DNA from: Adlercreutzia caecimuris B7
GTDB lineage: Bacteria > Actinomycetota > Coriobacteriia > Coriobacteriales > Eggerthellaceae
Length of the DNA stretch: 64,000 bases
Assembly: GCF_000403355.2 (NCBI RefSeq)
Contig: NZ_KE159646.1
Location: forward strand, 2,431,960-2,495,959
Direction: 5' to 3'
Made by a program: the position numbers and the translations under genes. Every line of letters starts with the position of its first letter. Positions within the stretch are counted from its first letter, which is position 1. This document shows, in pieces, positions 1 through 8,243 of the stretch. Below the pieces are notes generated by a model. That model was not told the DNA's origin. It worked only from the letters and a program-made list of their open reading frames with translations, and did not search any database.

Positions 1-495
1 CCCCATATCCGTGACGGACGAGGTGTCGAACGAGCCGAGGTCGAGGGATGTGAGCGATGAGCACCTCTCGAACATATTACTCATATCCGTGACGGACGAA
101 GTGTCTAATTTTGATAAATCCATCGAAGTGCATTGGTCCAGGTAGGCGAAGGCATGAGGTAGACCAGAGGGGCGTAGTGTGTCCCGTACTATAACTTCCG
201 TGATGGCATGCTGCATTTCTATGTCGCCGACTAAGAGGCCAGAATCCGTAGCCGGCTCGCACTGAACTAGCCGACCATAGGAGGTATCAGCTGAGGGTGA
301 GGATTGCAGGACGAGGGCGTAGCCGTCGTCTCCGACTTTTTGGTATATAGCTGCATACCCCCATGTCGATCCCCATGCTTGACTGCCAGATGCGATGGCC
401 TCTGCCGGTACGCAGGCTATGGCCAGCAGAAGGGCTAGAGCCCCTCTTAAGAAAACATTTTTGAATTTCAGGGGCTGTTTAACTCTCGTCCTCAT
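1..495 (-). CDS. BspA-like leucine-rich-repeat surface protein, N-terminal part
   Basis: The gene runs off the left edge, so only its first 165 codons are visible. Translation from the ATG at 495 is open to base 1. A signal peptide lies at about residues 12-34: basic start, then a hydrophobic core FLRGALALLLAIACVPAEA. Near the edge the chain enters repeats of the BspA/DUF285 type: LDTSSVTDMSNMFERC is followed by FDTSSVTDMG. Proteins of this family are exported surface proteins used in adhesion. The ribosome binding site (AAGGAG) starts right after the stop codon of the DUF262 gene, with 11 bases between the genes, so the two are probably co-transcribed. Codon use is less GC-biased than in core genes here, which fits an accessory gene. 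What anchors the protein to the cell cannot be seen. Confidence 0.85.
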   Translation of the reverse strand, partial: MRTRVKQPLKFKNVFLRGALALLLAIACVPAEAIASGSQAWGSTWGYAAIYQKVGDDGYALVLQSSPSADTSYGRLVQCEPATDSGLLVGDIEMQHAITEVIVRDTLRPSGLPHAFAYLDQCTSMDLSKLDTSSVTDMSNMFERCSSLTSLDLGSFDTSSVTDMG

Positions 496-506
496 GATCC
501 TTCTCC

Positions 507-2159
507 TTACTCTCCCAGGTCCCATTTGTCTTTTAAGATTGCGAGCAGCTTTTTCTGCCGTCGCTCTGCCACCGCGGGCGTCCATTCCGGTTCGTTGAGT
601 ACTTGCGTGGTCAGGGCGAAGGAACAGGTGCCGTGCTTACCGGCGAAGTACTCGCGCTTCTTGCGATCGAACTCGTAGTTTCGAGCGGCAGAGTTGGTGC
701 GTCTGGTTAAGAGCGCCAAGTTCGCCAGCTTATGGAGCCATCGTTCGTGCTCCTCGGATGTCCACTGCTGCGCCCATTCGGAATCAGGCTTCACGGTTTG
801 CGGCAAAACGTGTTCGATGGTGATGGTGCCTTGCTGGGCGGAGTAGTCCGCAGCGCCGTCGGAGACCATCTCGCTCAAGCGTACAAGAAGGTATTTGCGG
901 CGATAGCTGGGGAGCAGGTAGATGTCTGAATTGAGCACCTCAAGAAACCGGGCTTTCTCTTCGGGAGTTAGTTCCAAAGAGACCGGAACGATGCTCGCCC
1001 CATCCGCCGCACGCAGTTCGTTCACGATTTTGCCGTAGCGCTCGATACGGGCGTTGACGTTGGCTCCCGTCGCCTGCAGGCAAGCGGCTAAGCGCTCCAT
1101 CTTCGTGAAGAACTCCAGGGCATGCTGCTCGCTGCGCTCCTTCATGAGGAACAGCATTGCCGGGGGCATCCAGTCGGAATTCTCGATCTTGTTCAGCCAC
1201 TTCAGAGAATTGTTGATGGGCTCCGGGTTGACAGCGGCGAGGTAGCGGTTGCTTTTCACAGTGCCATAGGCATCGGTGGCGGGCACGAGCCAGTCATCGA
1301 TGAATTCCTGAGAGCTCACCTTGGAACCGATAAGCCCGGATACTTCCTCGTAGATGGCGCGACGCCCTTTCGTGGGAATGAGCATGAAGCGCACGTGGGT
1401 GAGCACGCTGTTCATGCCGTCGGGGCCGACGGCTGCCTCGGCATCATCCCATTTTCCGTTGTAGACAACGCGCTCCTTTTCGGTAAAGTCTTTGAATAGC
1501 CGGGGCTTTACCAGGTCGATGGGCGACAGGTCGAGGCCGCGGCTGTTCAGCACCGAAAACATGCGGAAGGCGCTCTCGAGGTTGTCGGATATGACCTCGA
1601 CTACGTAACACTGCTCAAGGACGAAATCAATGAAGTCAAGCGTTTCGCTGCTGCTGTCTCCGATCCGCTCCTTGGCGAGAGTTCGGAGAAGGCTAACGTT
1701 CTTTGCGACCCGGCCAGGCTTGGCTGTGCTCGACGCAGACAGTTTGTCGAGCATGAAGGTTTGAACGAGCTCGAGGGATTTTCGGTCGTTGTCGCGCGCT
1801 GTGATGCGCGGAACGCGTTTGGCATCAGCGCGTCGGCTCATCTTGTCGTTGAGGAGAGCCTCGTAGTTGCCCTTTTTATCGGACGGCAGCGAATCTATGA
1901 GAACTGCGAGAAGAATGGCCAGCGTGCATAAGCGCTGCTGCCCGTCGACTACTTCGAAGTCGGTTTCCGACACCTTCACGAGCACAAGGCTGCCGAGGAA
2001 GTAGTCCGTCTCGCTTTCGGCGAATGCCTCGTAGAGGTCTTCGAACAGCTTTCCCGCCTGTTCTTCCTCCCACGCGTAGGGGCGCTGGTAGTCGGGAATG
2101 CGGTAGCGGCGTTTCGTGTCGAAGACGCCCTCGATCGTGCGCTCCTTCCCCTCGATCAT
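507..2159 (-). CDS. DUF262/DUF1524 (GmrSD-like) protein
   Basis: The 550-residue protein has the two halves of the GmrSD-like family. The N-terminal DUF262 domain has QRPYAW (25-30) and DGQQR (72-76), the ParB-like nucleotide-binding signature. The C-terminal DUF1524 domain has an HNH-type nuclease signature: IEHVLPQ with His450, then LANLALL and two Asn residues near 489-494. In the family these act as nucleotide-dependent restriction or phage-defence nucleases, some against modified DNA. Both domains keep their key residues and the length is normal, so it looks active. GGGAGGG upstream of the ATG serves as ribosome binding site. The substrate cannot be inferred. It is the promoter-proximal gene of a pair with the BspA-like gene. 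Confidence 0.85.
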   Translation of the reverse strand: MIEGKERTIEGVFDTKRRYRIPDYQRPYAWEEEQAGKLFEDLYEAFAESETDYFLGSLVLVKVSETDFEVVDGQQRLCTLAILLAVLIDSLPSDKKGNYEALLNDKMSRRADAKRVPRITARDNDRKSLELVQTFMLDKLSASSTAKPGRVAKNVSLLRTLAKERIGDSSSETLDFIDFVLEQCYVVEVISDNLESAFRMFSVLNSRGLDLSPIDLVKPRLFKDFTEKERVVYNGKWDDAEAAVGPDGMNSVLTHVRFMLIPTKGRRAIYEEVSGLIGSKVSSQEFIDDWLVPATDAYGTVKSNRYLAAVNPEPINNSLKWLNKIENSDWMPPAMLFLMKERSEQHALEFFTKMERLAACLQATGANVNARIERYGKIVNELRAADGASIVPVSLELTPEEKARFLEVLNSDIYLLPSYRRKYLLVRLSEMVSDGAADYSAQQGTITIEHVLPQTVKPDSEWAQQWTSEEHERWLHKLANLALLTRRTNSAARNYEFDRKKREYFAGKHGTCSFALTTQVLNEPEWTPAVAERRQKKLLAILKDKWDLGE

Positions 2160-2548
2160 GCGGCGGCCCTCCCTAGTCGGCCGCCGGTTTCGCCCCGGAG
2201 CGCGGGGGCGGGGCGTGGATCGGTTACGACATCACCTGGGGGGGGGTGTCCTTCTCTGTTCCATTGAGTCACCTTTCGACTTGCCTTGCGATATGTTCCA
2301 TTATAGGTATTGCCCCGCAGAGAAACAATGACTGACCAGCGCAGGAATCGGACGAGAGGAGAGAAGATGGGCGACTATGAACCTGGATTTGCCCATCTAC
2401 GATTCCAACGTGTTGTACGTTCTGCGCGCGGTCTTCCTCCCGGGCGCGGGGGTCCTAGGGGCGGTAATGGCGAAAGCTGCCATCGATCATCTCGTCGAAC
2501 GTGACGATGTGCACGTTGGCGGACGTGCAAAACTCAAATTCATTTTAG

Positions 2549-2562
2549 TAAAGTGCACTTTA
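2549..2562. promoter_or_regulatory. Perfect palindrome TAAAGTGCACTTTA
   Basis: This is a 14-bp perfect inverted repeat in an AT-rich patch. It looks like an operator for a dimeric DNA-binding protein. No intact gene starts directly after it, so it may be the surviving operator of a lost gene. That role is inferred. Confidence 0.4.
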
Positions 2563-2692
2563 GCTTTTGAGAGGCGGCCTTAGCCAGGGTAGTCCGTGGA
2601 GATAAAACCGAGGAGATAGAAAGTGCCGAGGTCTCGTTTGTGGTGCGCTTGCTGCAGGCGAGATATCTCGTGAATTACGGAGGCCGGAGGCA

Positions 2693-2819
2693 GCTGCGGC
2701 TTTGCTGCGAGGTGAGCGGGCCCCGGCTGGCTTGCTGCCGGGAGTGCCCTCCTCGCGGTCGGAAACGCCTCTTCGGCATTCGCGGCCCTTCTCGTGCCGC
2801 TTTGGCGCGGTCGGCGGGG
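2693..2819. repeat. 127-bp direct repeat, left copy
   Basis: It matches 4200-4326 with no gaps and 8 mismatches over 127 bases, about 94 percent. The two copies lie in the same orientation on either side of the Fic gene. Neither copy encodes a plausible protein. The copies could have mediated gain or loss of the Fic gene by recombination, or they may be members of a wider intergenic repeat family. Confidence 0.85.
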
Positions 2820-2882
2820 TGAGGACGGGCGTTCCGCGCGAATGAGACGAAGGCCGCTGCTTTCAGCTGAGAGGGTCCCGGT

Positions 2883-4082
2883 CTACCCTTGCGCCATCAG
2901 CCTGCGTATGCCGGCGATACTCGAAACGCTGTCGAGCATGTCCAGCATGGCCGGAGCCTGGTAGAAATCGCCGCGGCGGGCGTTGCCCAAGGGCCGCAAA
3001 ATGCCGTATTCGCAGGCGCGGTTTATGAGAGTGGTGGCCGCACGCTGGGTGATGCCCAGGTGTGAGGCCACGTAGGCGGAATCTACCACGGGCTGCTCCA
3101 CAAGCAGCGTCGGAAGCTCGTGGATTTTCGCTCCGGAGCGCTCCGTGATGCGGCCGTGCCAGTCGTTGATAATGCCCTGGGCAAGAGCAGAGGTTTTCTG
3201 CGCGATGGCCATGGCCAGATTGAGGGCGTCGGTCAGCTGCTCGATGATGGGAAGTGGGTTGCCTTGCTGGTATTGGGCGAGCGAGTCCATGTAATTGTCG
3301 ATGTCATGCAGAAGGCCAGCGGAAACGGGCACCGTGCTTTGGACCAGTACGCCGTCATTGCGAAGCATGCGGTGCAGCAGCGTTCGCCCCGTTCGTCCGT
3401 TGCCGTCGATGAAAGGGTGTATGGTTTCGAATTGCGCATGGGCAATGGCGGCTTTTGCCAGGGGGTCTATGGCACCCTGCTGAGAAAAGCGGCAGAGATC
3501 TGCCAGGCAATCGGGCACTCGCTCGGCTATGGGCGGCACGAAGAGCGCCCCATGGGGGCTATAGGCAGTACCACCCACCCACACTTGCTCCTGGCGAAGC
3601 TGCCCTGCGAAGTTGGCGCCGCTTTGCCCGAGAAGGGCGCGATGGATGTCACGCACGCTTTCGGGTGTGAGGGGGCCGCTCAGGCTGAGGGCGCAGCGCA
3701 TAGCCGCGATGTTGCCAGCGATGATCTGGGCGTTTTTCGGCGCTGAGGGGGAAAGCTCGGCCAAGGCAATGTTGCGTGCGCTTGAGGTGAGGTTTTCTAT
3801 CTGCGAACTGGCTGCCGACTCGCTTCGCAGAAGGAGGCTGGGCATGTTGAAGGGGAGTGCCGCCTGCCGCTCGTCGAAGCGAGTGAGAAGGCTGCGGGTT
3901 TCGCTGAGCTGCTCGATAAGCTCACTCGGAAGGGTGAACGTTCGCTCGCTAAGGAGGGCGGGGATAGCCGCCCGATAGGTTGCAGTGATCTTGCGGCGCT
4001 TTGCCTTGGGAATGAAAACGGCGTCATCGTCGCTGAGGTGCCAAGGAGTCTCTTCGCTTGATACAGCGGGCCAGCCGTTCAT
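2883..4082 (-). CDS. fic: Fic family protein, probable AMP transferase
   Basis: The 399-residue protein carries the complete Fic motif HPFIDGNGRTGR at 222-233, with catalytic His222. Such enzymes transfer AMP, or a related group, from a nucleotide to a hydroxyl side chain of a target protein. The substrate-clamp strand HGALFVPP lies at 177-184. An N-terminal helix has SSQIEN at 92-97, matching the inhibitory pattern S/T-x-x-x-E-G/N, so activity is probably self-inhibited as in class II Fic proteins. The last 90 residues look like a winged helix, which would let the protein bind DNA. Directly upstream are two identical-geometry palindromes, so autoregulation is plausible. The ribosome binding site is GGAAGGGG. 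The gene sits alone between two 127-bp repeats. Confidence 0.92.
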   Translation of the reverse strand: MNGWPAVSSEETPWHLSDDDAVFIPKAKRRKITATYRAAIPALLSERTFTLPSELIEQLSETRSLLTRFDERQAALPFNMPSLLLRSESAASSQIENLTSSARNIALAELSPSAPKNAQIIAGNIAAMRCALSLSGPLTPESVRDIHRALLGQSGANFAGQLRQEQVWVGGTAYSPHGALFVPPIAERVPDCLADLCRFSQQGAIDPLAKAAIAHAQFETIHPFIDGNGRTGRTLLHRMLRNDGVLVQSTVPVSAGLLHDIDNYMDSLAQYQQGNPLPIIEQLTDALNLAMAIAQKTSALAQGIINDWHGRITERSGAKIHELPTLLVEQPVVDSAYVASHLGITQRAATTLINRACEYGILRPLGNARRGDFYQAPAMLDMLDSVSSIAGIRRLMAQG

Positions 4083-4103
4083 AGATTCCCCTTCCGTTCT
4101 TCC

Positions 4104-4180
4104 GCAGTTTCACTTCCTCAAATTAGCATTATCGGAAGTGAAACTGCATTCACTTCCGCTAATTTTCCATAACGGAAGTG
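4104..4180. promoter_or_regulatory. Two CACTTCC-N16-GGAAGTG operators upstream of fic
   Basis: CACTTCC at 4111-4117 pairs with GGAAGTG at 4134-4140, and CACTTCC at 4151-4157 pairs with GGAAGTG at 4174-4180. Both pairs have exactly 16 bases between half-sites. The first pair extends to a perfect 14-bp inverted repeat, GCAGTTTCACTTCC at 4104-4117 against 4134-4147. The sites begin about 20 bases upstream of the Fic start codon. The winged-helix tail of the Fic protein is the obvious candidate ligand, which is inference. Confidence 0.75.
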
Positions 4181-4199
4181 AGTTGCGAAGAGCGGGGAT

Positions 4200-4326
4200 G
4201 CTGCGGTTTTGCTGTGAGGTGAGCGGGCCCCGGCTGGCTTGCTGCCGGGAGTGCCCTCCTCGCAGTCGGGAGCGCCTCTTCGGCATTCGCAGCCCGTCTC
4301 GTGACGCTTTGGCGCGGTCGGCGGGG
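4200..4326. repeat. 127-bp direct repeat, right copy
   Basis: This is the second copy of the repeat at 2693-2819, with 8 substitutions and no indels. It ends about 30 bases before the probable promoter of rlmB. Confidence 0.85.
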
Positions 4327-4355
4327 CGGGGGCGGGTGCGGGGCCGGGTGCGTGG

Positions 4356-4361
4356 TACACT
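4356..4361 (+). promoter_or_regulatory. Probable -10 box (TACACT) for rlmB
   Basis: GGTACACTGC lies about 95 bases before the rlmB start codon. It resembles other -10-like sites before genes in this window. No clear -35 box is visible. Confidence 0.35.
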
Positions 4362-4454
4362 GCTGCGAACGAACAAAAGGCCCCCGAGCGGCCGTCCGGG
4401 TGCCGGCGCGTGGCGCGGCGGAGGGCGGCGGCCCCAACCAACGAAAGCGAATCC

Positions 4455-5207
4455 ATGGCTGATTTCATTGAAGGCAAGCGCCCGGTTATCGAGGCACTGC
4501 GCACCCACGTGCCCCTGAAGTACATCCTCATGGCCGACAACCTGAGTCAGGGCGACAGCATCGTGCGCGATATCCAGCGCAAGGCGAAGAATCGCAACGT
4601 GCCCATTAAGAAGGTGTCGAAGAAGAAGCTCGACGAGATTTCCGAGCGCGGCAGCCACCAGGGTGTCATGGCCGAGGCCGAGCCCTTCGGCTACGTGAAC
4701 GTGACCACCATTCTGGAGGCGGCGGCGAAGTCGGCCGAGGAGCACGACGGGCGCGCGCTCATCGTGGTACTCGACCACATCACCGACGCCGGCAACCTGG
4801 GCGCCATCGCGCGCTCGGCTGAGTCGGTGGGTGCGGCGGGCCTCATCATTCCGAACAAGCGGGCGGCCCGGGTGACGGCGGCTACCTACAAGAGCTCGGC
4901 CGGGGCCATCTCGCACATTCCCGTGAGCCAGGTGGCGAACATCACGAGCACCCTGGACCGCCTGAAGGAAGAGGGCTTCTGGGTGGCCGCTGCCACCGAG
5001 CACGCGAGCGACTACATTTGGAATACGAACCTGAAGGGCAAGATCGTGCTCGTGATGGGCAACGAGGGCGAGGGCGTGTCGCGCCTGGTGCTGGAGAGCT
5101 GCGACTTCGGCGTGAAGCTGCCCCAGGTGGGCGAGATCTCCAGCCTGAACGTGGCCCAAGCCTCCACCGCCTGCATGTACGAGTGGCTCCGCCAGAACTG
5201 GAAATAA
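4455..5207 (+). CDS. rlmB: 23S rRNA (guanosine-2'-O-)-methyltransferase RlmB
   Basis: This SpoU/TrmH (SPOUT) family enzyme uses S-adenosylmethionine to methylate the 2'-OH of a conserved guanosine of 23S rRNA. The 250-residue length is normal. It has an N-terminal substrate-binding domain (EGKRPVIEAL at 6-15), then the three SPOUT motifs: NLGAIARS at 114-121, MGNEGEGVS at 201-209 and LNVAQA at 231-236, which form the knotted cofactor pocket. The ATG at 4455 is preferred over the one at 4410 because family members begin a few residues before the G-x-x-PV-EAL motif. The YacP-like gene follows after 15 bases, an order also found in Bacillus subtilis (yacO-yacP), so they are probably one operon. 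Confidence 0.92.
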   Translation: MADFIEGKRPVIEALRTHVPLKYILMADNLSQGDSIVRDIQRKAKNRNVPIKKVSKKKLDEISERGSHQGVMAEAEPFGYVNVTTILEAAAKSAEEHDGRALIVVLDHITDAGNLGAIARSAESVGAAGLIIPNKRAARVTAATYKSSAGAISHIPVSQVANITSTLDRLKEEGFWVAAATEHASDYIWNTNLKGKIVLVMGNEGEGVSRLVLESCDFGVKLPQVGEISSLNVAQASTACMYEWLRQNWK

Positions 5208-5222
5208 CTCGCAGGTCGCAGT

Positions 5223-5765
5223 ATGGCCAAGCAACGGAAAAGGCTCCTTATCGTCGATGGGTACAACGTGCTGCGGTCGGGCAGCCGGTACCGGTGGCAG
5301 CCGCGGGCCGATGAGGACTACACCGACGACTTCTTCAACACGGCGCGCGAGCGGCTCATCAACGACGTGGTGAACTTCGCCGGGCGCGACATGGGCGCCG
5401 TCATCGTGTTCGACGCGGGCGACAACGAGCTTTCCCAGGGAAGCCGCACCAAGGTGGGCGGTGTGGACGTGGTCTTCTCGCCGGCGGGGCAGTCGGCCGA
5501 CAAGGTGATCGAGAAGCTGGCCTACGACGCCGGCAAGCGCGGTGTGGAGACCATGGTGGTCACGAGCGATGCCGCCATCCAGGACACGGTGTTCGGTGGC
5601 GGCGTGGATCGCATGAGCGCCGAGGGGTTCTCCCATGAGATGGGCGAGTATTACGAGGACGCGCGGCTCGACGACACCCCGAAGGTGGCCCCCAAGCGCA
5701 CGGTGGCCGACCGCATTCCCGCCGACACCTTGGCGAAGCTGAAGGCGCTGCGCGACAAGAAGTAG
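5223..5765 (+). CDS. NYN-domain RNase of the YacP/Rae1 type
   Basis: The 180-residue protein starts with the NYN (PIN-like) signature LLIVDGYNVLRSG, where Asp12 would be the first metal-binding residue. A second acidic strand, VIVFDAGDNE, and a third, MVVTSDAAIQ, complete the usual metal site. In B. subtilis the relative Rae1 is a ribosome-associated endonuclease that cuts mRNA in the A site. The same gene order behind rlmB supports this family assignment. The C-terminus is basic. The gene is probably translated from the rlmB transcript. Whether it cuts the same type of target is unknown. Confidence 0.85.
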   Translation: MAKQRKRLLIVDGYNVLRSGSRYRWQPRADEDYTDDFFNTARERLINDVVNFAGRDMGAVIVFDAGDNELSQGSRTKVGGVDVVFSPAGQSADKVIEKLAYDAGKRGVETMVVTSDAAIQDTVFGGGVDRMSAEGFSHEMGEYYEDARLDDTPKVAPKRTVADRIPADTLAKLKALRDKK

Positions 5766-5837
5766 ATGGCGGCCGGCCAGCATCGTGGTGTTTGGCGGTG
5801 GGCCCTGTCGGCAGTATTCGCACAAGAGAGGGCGGTG

Positions 5838-5878
5838 TTTTCCCAGATCAGACATTCCGCAACCAATAATTGCGGGAA
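5838..5878. promoter_or_regulatory. Inverted repeat upstream of the first XRE gene
   Basis: TTTTCCCAGAT at 5838 is followed by TTCCGCAA (5855-5862) and TTGCGGGAA (5870-5878), an inverted repeat with a one-base bulge. It sits about 95 bases before the XRE start codon. The same TTTTCCCAG core recurs at 7168, 9273 and 44830. It could be an operator or part of a repeat family. Confidence 0.4.
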
Positions 5879-5969
5879 ATGACAACGGGAATTGGTCGCG
5901 CGGGCGGCGGCGTTTCGGTAGGCTCGAAGGCAGTCGAGGAAGGCAAACGCAGAAGAAAGGGACCACATC

Positions 5970-6941
5970 ATGAACGTTGAGATTGCCGAGCGCCTGGCCG
6001 CGCGCCGTAAGCAGGCGGGGCTGTCCCAGGAGGCCCTGGCGGAGAAGCTGGGCGTGTCGCGCCAGGCCGTCTCCAAGTGGGAGCGGTCGGAGTCGTCGCC
6101 CGACACCGACAACCTCATTGCCCTGGCGAAGCTGTACGGGGTATCGCTGGACGAGCTGCTGTACGTGGACGACGCCATTGCCGACGATGTGGCCTTCGAG
6201 GCGGCCGACCGGTCCGCGGGCCGCCAGGGCGCGGCGGGCATGGCGGCTGGCGGGAGCGCGGCGGGCGCGGTGCTGACGACCGCCGATGCCGCTGGCGGCG
6301 CAGGCGAATCTGCGGCCGACGTCCGCGATAATACGTTGTTCGGCCCCGACGGAATCAACTTCGAGAAGGAAGGTCGAGGGCATGTGCACGTGGGACCCGA
6401 CGGCATCCGCGTGAACGACGGCAAAGATCACGTGCTGGTGAGCTGGGCCGACGGCGTGCACGTGCGCGACCGCTACGGCCAGGAAGTGCACGTGGGCTGG
6501 GACGGCGTGCGCGTGAACACCACCGAGCCTGGGGCCGCCGACCACATCTTCGAGCGCGCCTCCTTCGACGACATCGATTCCGACTTTGCCAAGCGGTGGA
6601 TGAAGTTTCCCTTCTGGGGCATCGTGCTGGCAGCCTACCTGCTGCTCGGCCTCGTGAGCGGCGCGTGGTGGCAGGGGCTGTTCCTGCTGTTCCTCATTCC
6701 CGTGTACTACATCGTGGGCGCGGCCATCGTGTCGCGCCGCGTGGCGCCCATGCTCTGCGGCCTGTATCCCGTCGGAGCTACGGCATGGTTCTTCTGGATG
6801 GCCTTCGTGGTGGGCCAGTGGCATCCGGCATGGGTCATCTTCTTCACCATCCCGCTCGTGGAGATGATCATCGTGAAAACCTCCGAGCGCTGGCACCGCC
6901 GGCATGATGCGGGCGAGGTTGTCGTCGAGGAGCTGTCTTAG
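5970..6941 (+). CDS. XRE-type regulator with membrane tail
   Basis: The first 65 residues are a Cro/CI-type helix-turn-helix (LSQEALAEKLGVSRQAVSKW, then the usual ESSPDTDNLIALAKLYGVS). An Ala/Gly-rich linker follows. Residues of about 120-190 contain three short repeats of the form x-DG-I/V-x-V (GPDGIRV, WADGVHV, WDGVRV). The last 110 residues contain three to four membrane helices, including PFWGIVLAAYLLLGLV. The protein is therefore a DNA-binding domain tied to the membrane, and probably senses the envelope. The ribosome binding site AGAAAGGGA precedes ATG 5970. A second protein of the same design begins 380 bases downstream. No ligand can be inferred. Confidence 0.8.
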   Translation: MNVEIAERLAARRKQAGLSQEALAEKLGVSRQAVSKWERSESSPDTDNLIALAKLYGVSLDELLYVDDAIADDVAFEAADRSAGRQGAAGMAAGGSAAGAVLTTADAAGGAGESAADVRDNTLFGPDGINFEKEGRGHVHVGPDGIRVNDGKDHVLVSWADGVHVRDRYGQEVHVGWDGVRVNTTEPGAADHIFERASFDDIDSDFAKRWMKFPFWGIVLAAYLLLGLVSGAWWQGLFLLFLIPVYYIVGAAIVSRRVAPMLCGLYPVGATAWFFWMAFVVGQWHPAWVIFFTIPLVEMIIVKTSERWHRRHDAGEVVVEELS

Positions 6942-7319
6942 ACGCGTGCCGTGCCGACGGCTCGAAGAGACGACGTTGCGCCGAAGCCGACCGTCGCCTT
7001 TCCCGAACGGCCCGCTGTTGCTCCGAGCGAGTCTCCGCTGCCTCGAACGGGCCGCTATCTCGCAGTCGGGCGACACCGCCTTCCCTCAGCGCTTGGGCAC
7101 CCCCGGTTCCTCGGAACGCAGGGGGCTTTTCTTTGGTATGCTGGTATCGTTGAGAAAGTGACTGGCATTTTCCCAGGTGGCATATGGGGCAACCGCTGGT
7201 TGTCGCGGCAATGTTCCGCAGGATTTTGAAATTGACCACAAAGGGTGCTGGTGCAACTTCCAGGGAAACCATAGGGTGAAAGGCGAGCAGTGACCACACG
7301 CAGGACACGAAAGGGAACC
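6942..7319. other. Intergenic region with terminator and TTTTCCCAGGT site
   Basis: This 378-base gap holds a terminator-like hairpin at 7100-7130 and the shared motif TTTTCCCAGGT at 7168-7178. No gene is seen. The second XRE gene probably has its own promoter here. Confidence 0.5.
7100..7130 (+). terminator. Terminator after the first XRE gene
   Basis: CCCCC (7100-7104) and GGTTCC pair with GGAAC and GGGGG (7121-7125), followed by CTTTTCTTT. It lies 160 bases after the stop codon. Confidence 0.55.
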
Positions 7320-8243
7320 ATGATGAACGTGGAGATCGCCCAACGCCTTGCCGAGCTGCGCCGCGAGCGTGGTTTCTCCCAAGAAGGCTTGGCCGAGCAG
7401 TTGGGGCTGTCGCGCCAGGCCGTTTCCAAATGGGAACGCGCCGAGTCGGCGCCCGATATGGGGAACCTCATTGCCTTGGCCGACTTGTATGGCGTGACGC
7501 TCGACGAGCTGTTGCGCGTGAGCCCCGAAGTTGAGGAAGACGTGCGCTACGAGTCGCAGGAGCGCGCCGAATCGGCCGAGAGCCAGGCGGCGGAAGCGGC
7601 CGAAGCGGCTCGCGCGGCGGCCGAGCGCGCCGAGACGGCAGCCGTGGCGGCCTCGGCGGCTGCCGAGAGCGATGGCGCCCAGAAGGTGGTCGTGGAGGTG
7701 AGCGCCCCGGCGCCGGGGGTCGGAGCGAGCGCGGGCGCCCGCGGAGTCGGTGCAGCCATGGGCGCTGGCTCGATGGCCGGCGGTGTGCCCGGGGTTGCCG
7801 GTGCGCCTGCTGCGCCGCCTTATCCGCAGGCCGCTTCCCCCGGCGGACCGTCGGTGCCGGGCGGCATGCCGGGCGGGGCGATGCCCGGCTACGGCGCTCC
7901 GCAGGCTCCCGTGCCGCCAGTGGGGGCAGCACCCTTCGGGGGCTCAGCCCCAATTCCCCCGGCGGCTGCGGTACCCATTGCGCCGCCCGCGCCGCCCCAA
8001 CCGAAAGACCCGCTGCGCAGCTTCCCCTACCCGCTGCTGTGCGCTGTGCTCTTCTTGCTGGCCGGTTTCTGCTTCGGATGGTGGCATCCGGGCTGGATTA
8101 TCTTCCTTACCATTCCGTTCTACTACTGGATTGTGGGCACGCTGGAATCCGACCCCGCCTATCGCGAATGGGTCGTCGAGCGTGGGCGCGCGGCGCAGGA
8201 TGCGGCCCGTGAAGACGCTTCGTCTGAGGGAGGTGCCCGATGA
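7320..8243 (+). CDS. XRE-type regulator with Ala/Pro-rich linker and membrane tail
   Basis: It is a paralogue of the gene at 5970. The N-terminal helix-turn-helix (FSQEGLAEQLGLSRQAVSKW) is nearly the same, followed by a long Ala-rich stretch that may be coiled coil (about 80-125) and a Gly/Pro-rich linker. Two membrane helices lie near the C-terminus (PLLCAVLFLLAGFCFGWW and GWIIFLTIPFYYWIVG). The start is ATG 7320 or 7323, both next to AAAGGGAACC; the GTG at 7290 is less likely. The stop codon overlaps the start of the next gene by four bases (ATGA), so translation is coupled and the two products probably act together, for instance in envelope monitoring. Confidence 0.8.
   Translation: MMNVEIAQRLAELRRERGFSQEGLAEQLGLSRQAVSKWERAESAPDMGNLIALADLYGVTLDELLRVSPEVEEDVRYESQERAESAESQAAEAAEAARAAAERAETAAVAASAAAESDGAQKVVVEVSAPAPGVGASAGARGVGAAMGAGSMAGGVPGVAGAPAAPPYPQAASPGGPSVPGGMPGGAMPGYGAPQAPVPPVGAAPFGGSAPIPPAAAVPIAPPAPPQPKDPLRSFPYPLLCAVLFLLAGFCFGWWHPGWIIFLTIPFYYWIVGTLESDPAYREWVVERGRAAQDAAREDASSEGGAR

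Larger units (their letters stand above)
2160..2882. other. Intergenic region between two accessory genes
   Basis: No convincing gene is present in these 723 bases. A 68-codon ORF at 2377-2583 (+) begins NLDLPIYDSN and reads somewhat protein-like, but its ribosome binding site is poor and it matches no family I recognise, so it may be a remnant. The region also holds a 14-bp perfect palindrome at 2549-2562 and the first copy of a 127-bp repeat at 2693-2819. Confidence 0.5.

Noticed and set aside
4110-7076. Antisense ORF of 988 residues
   Set aside because: It overlies rlmB, the NYN gene and the XRE gene on the other strand, is rich in His, Arg and Ala, and has no recognisable domain.
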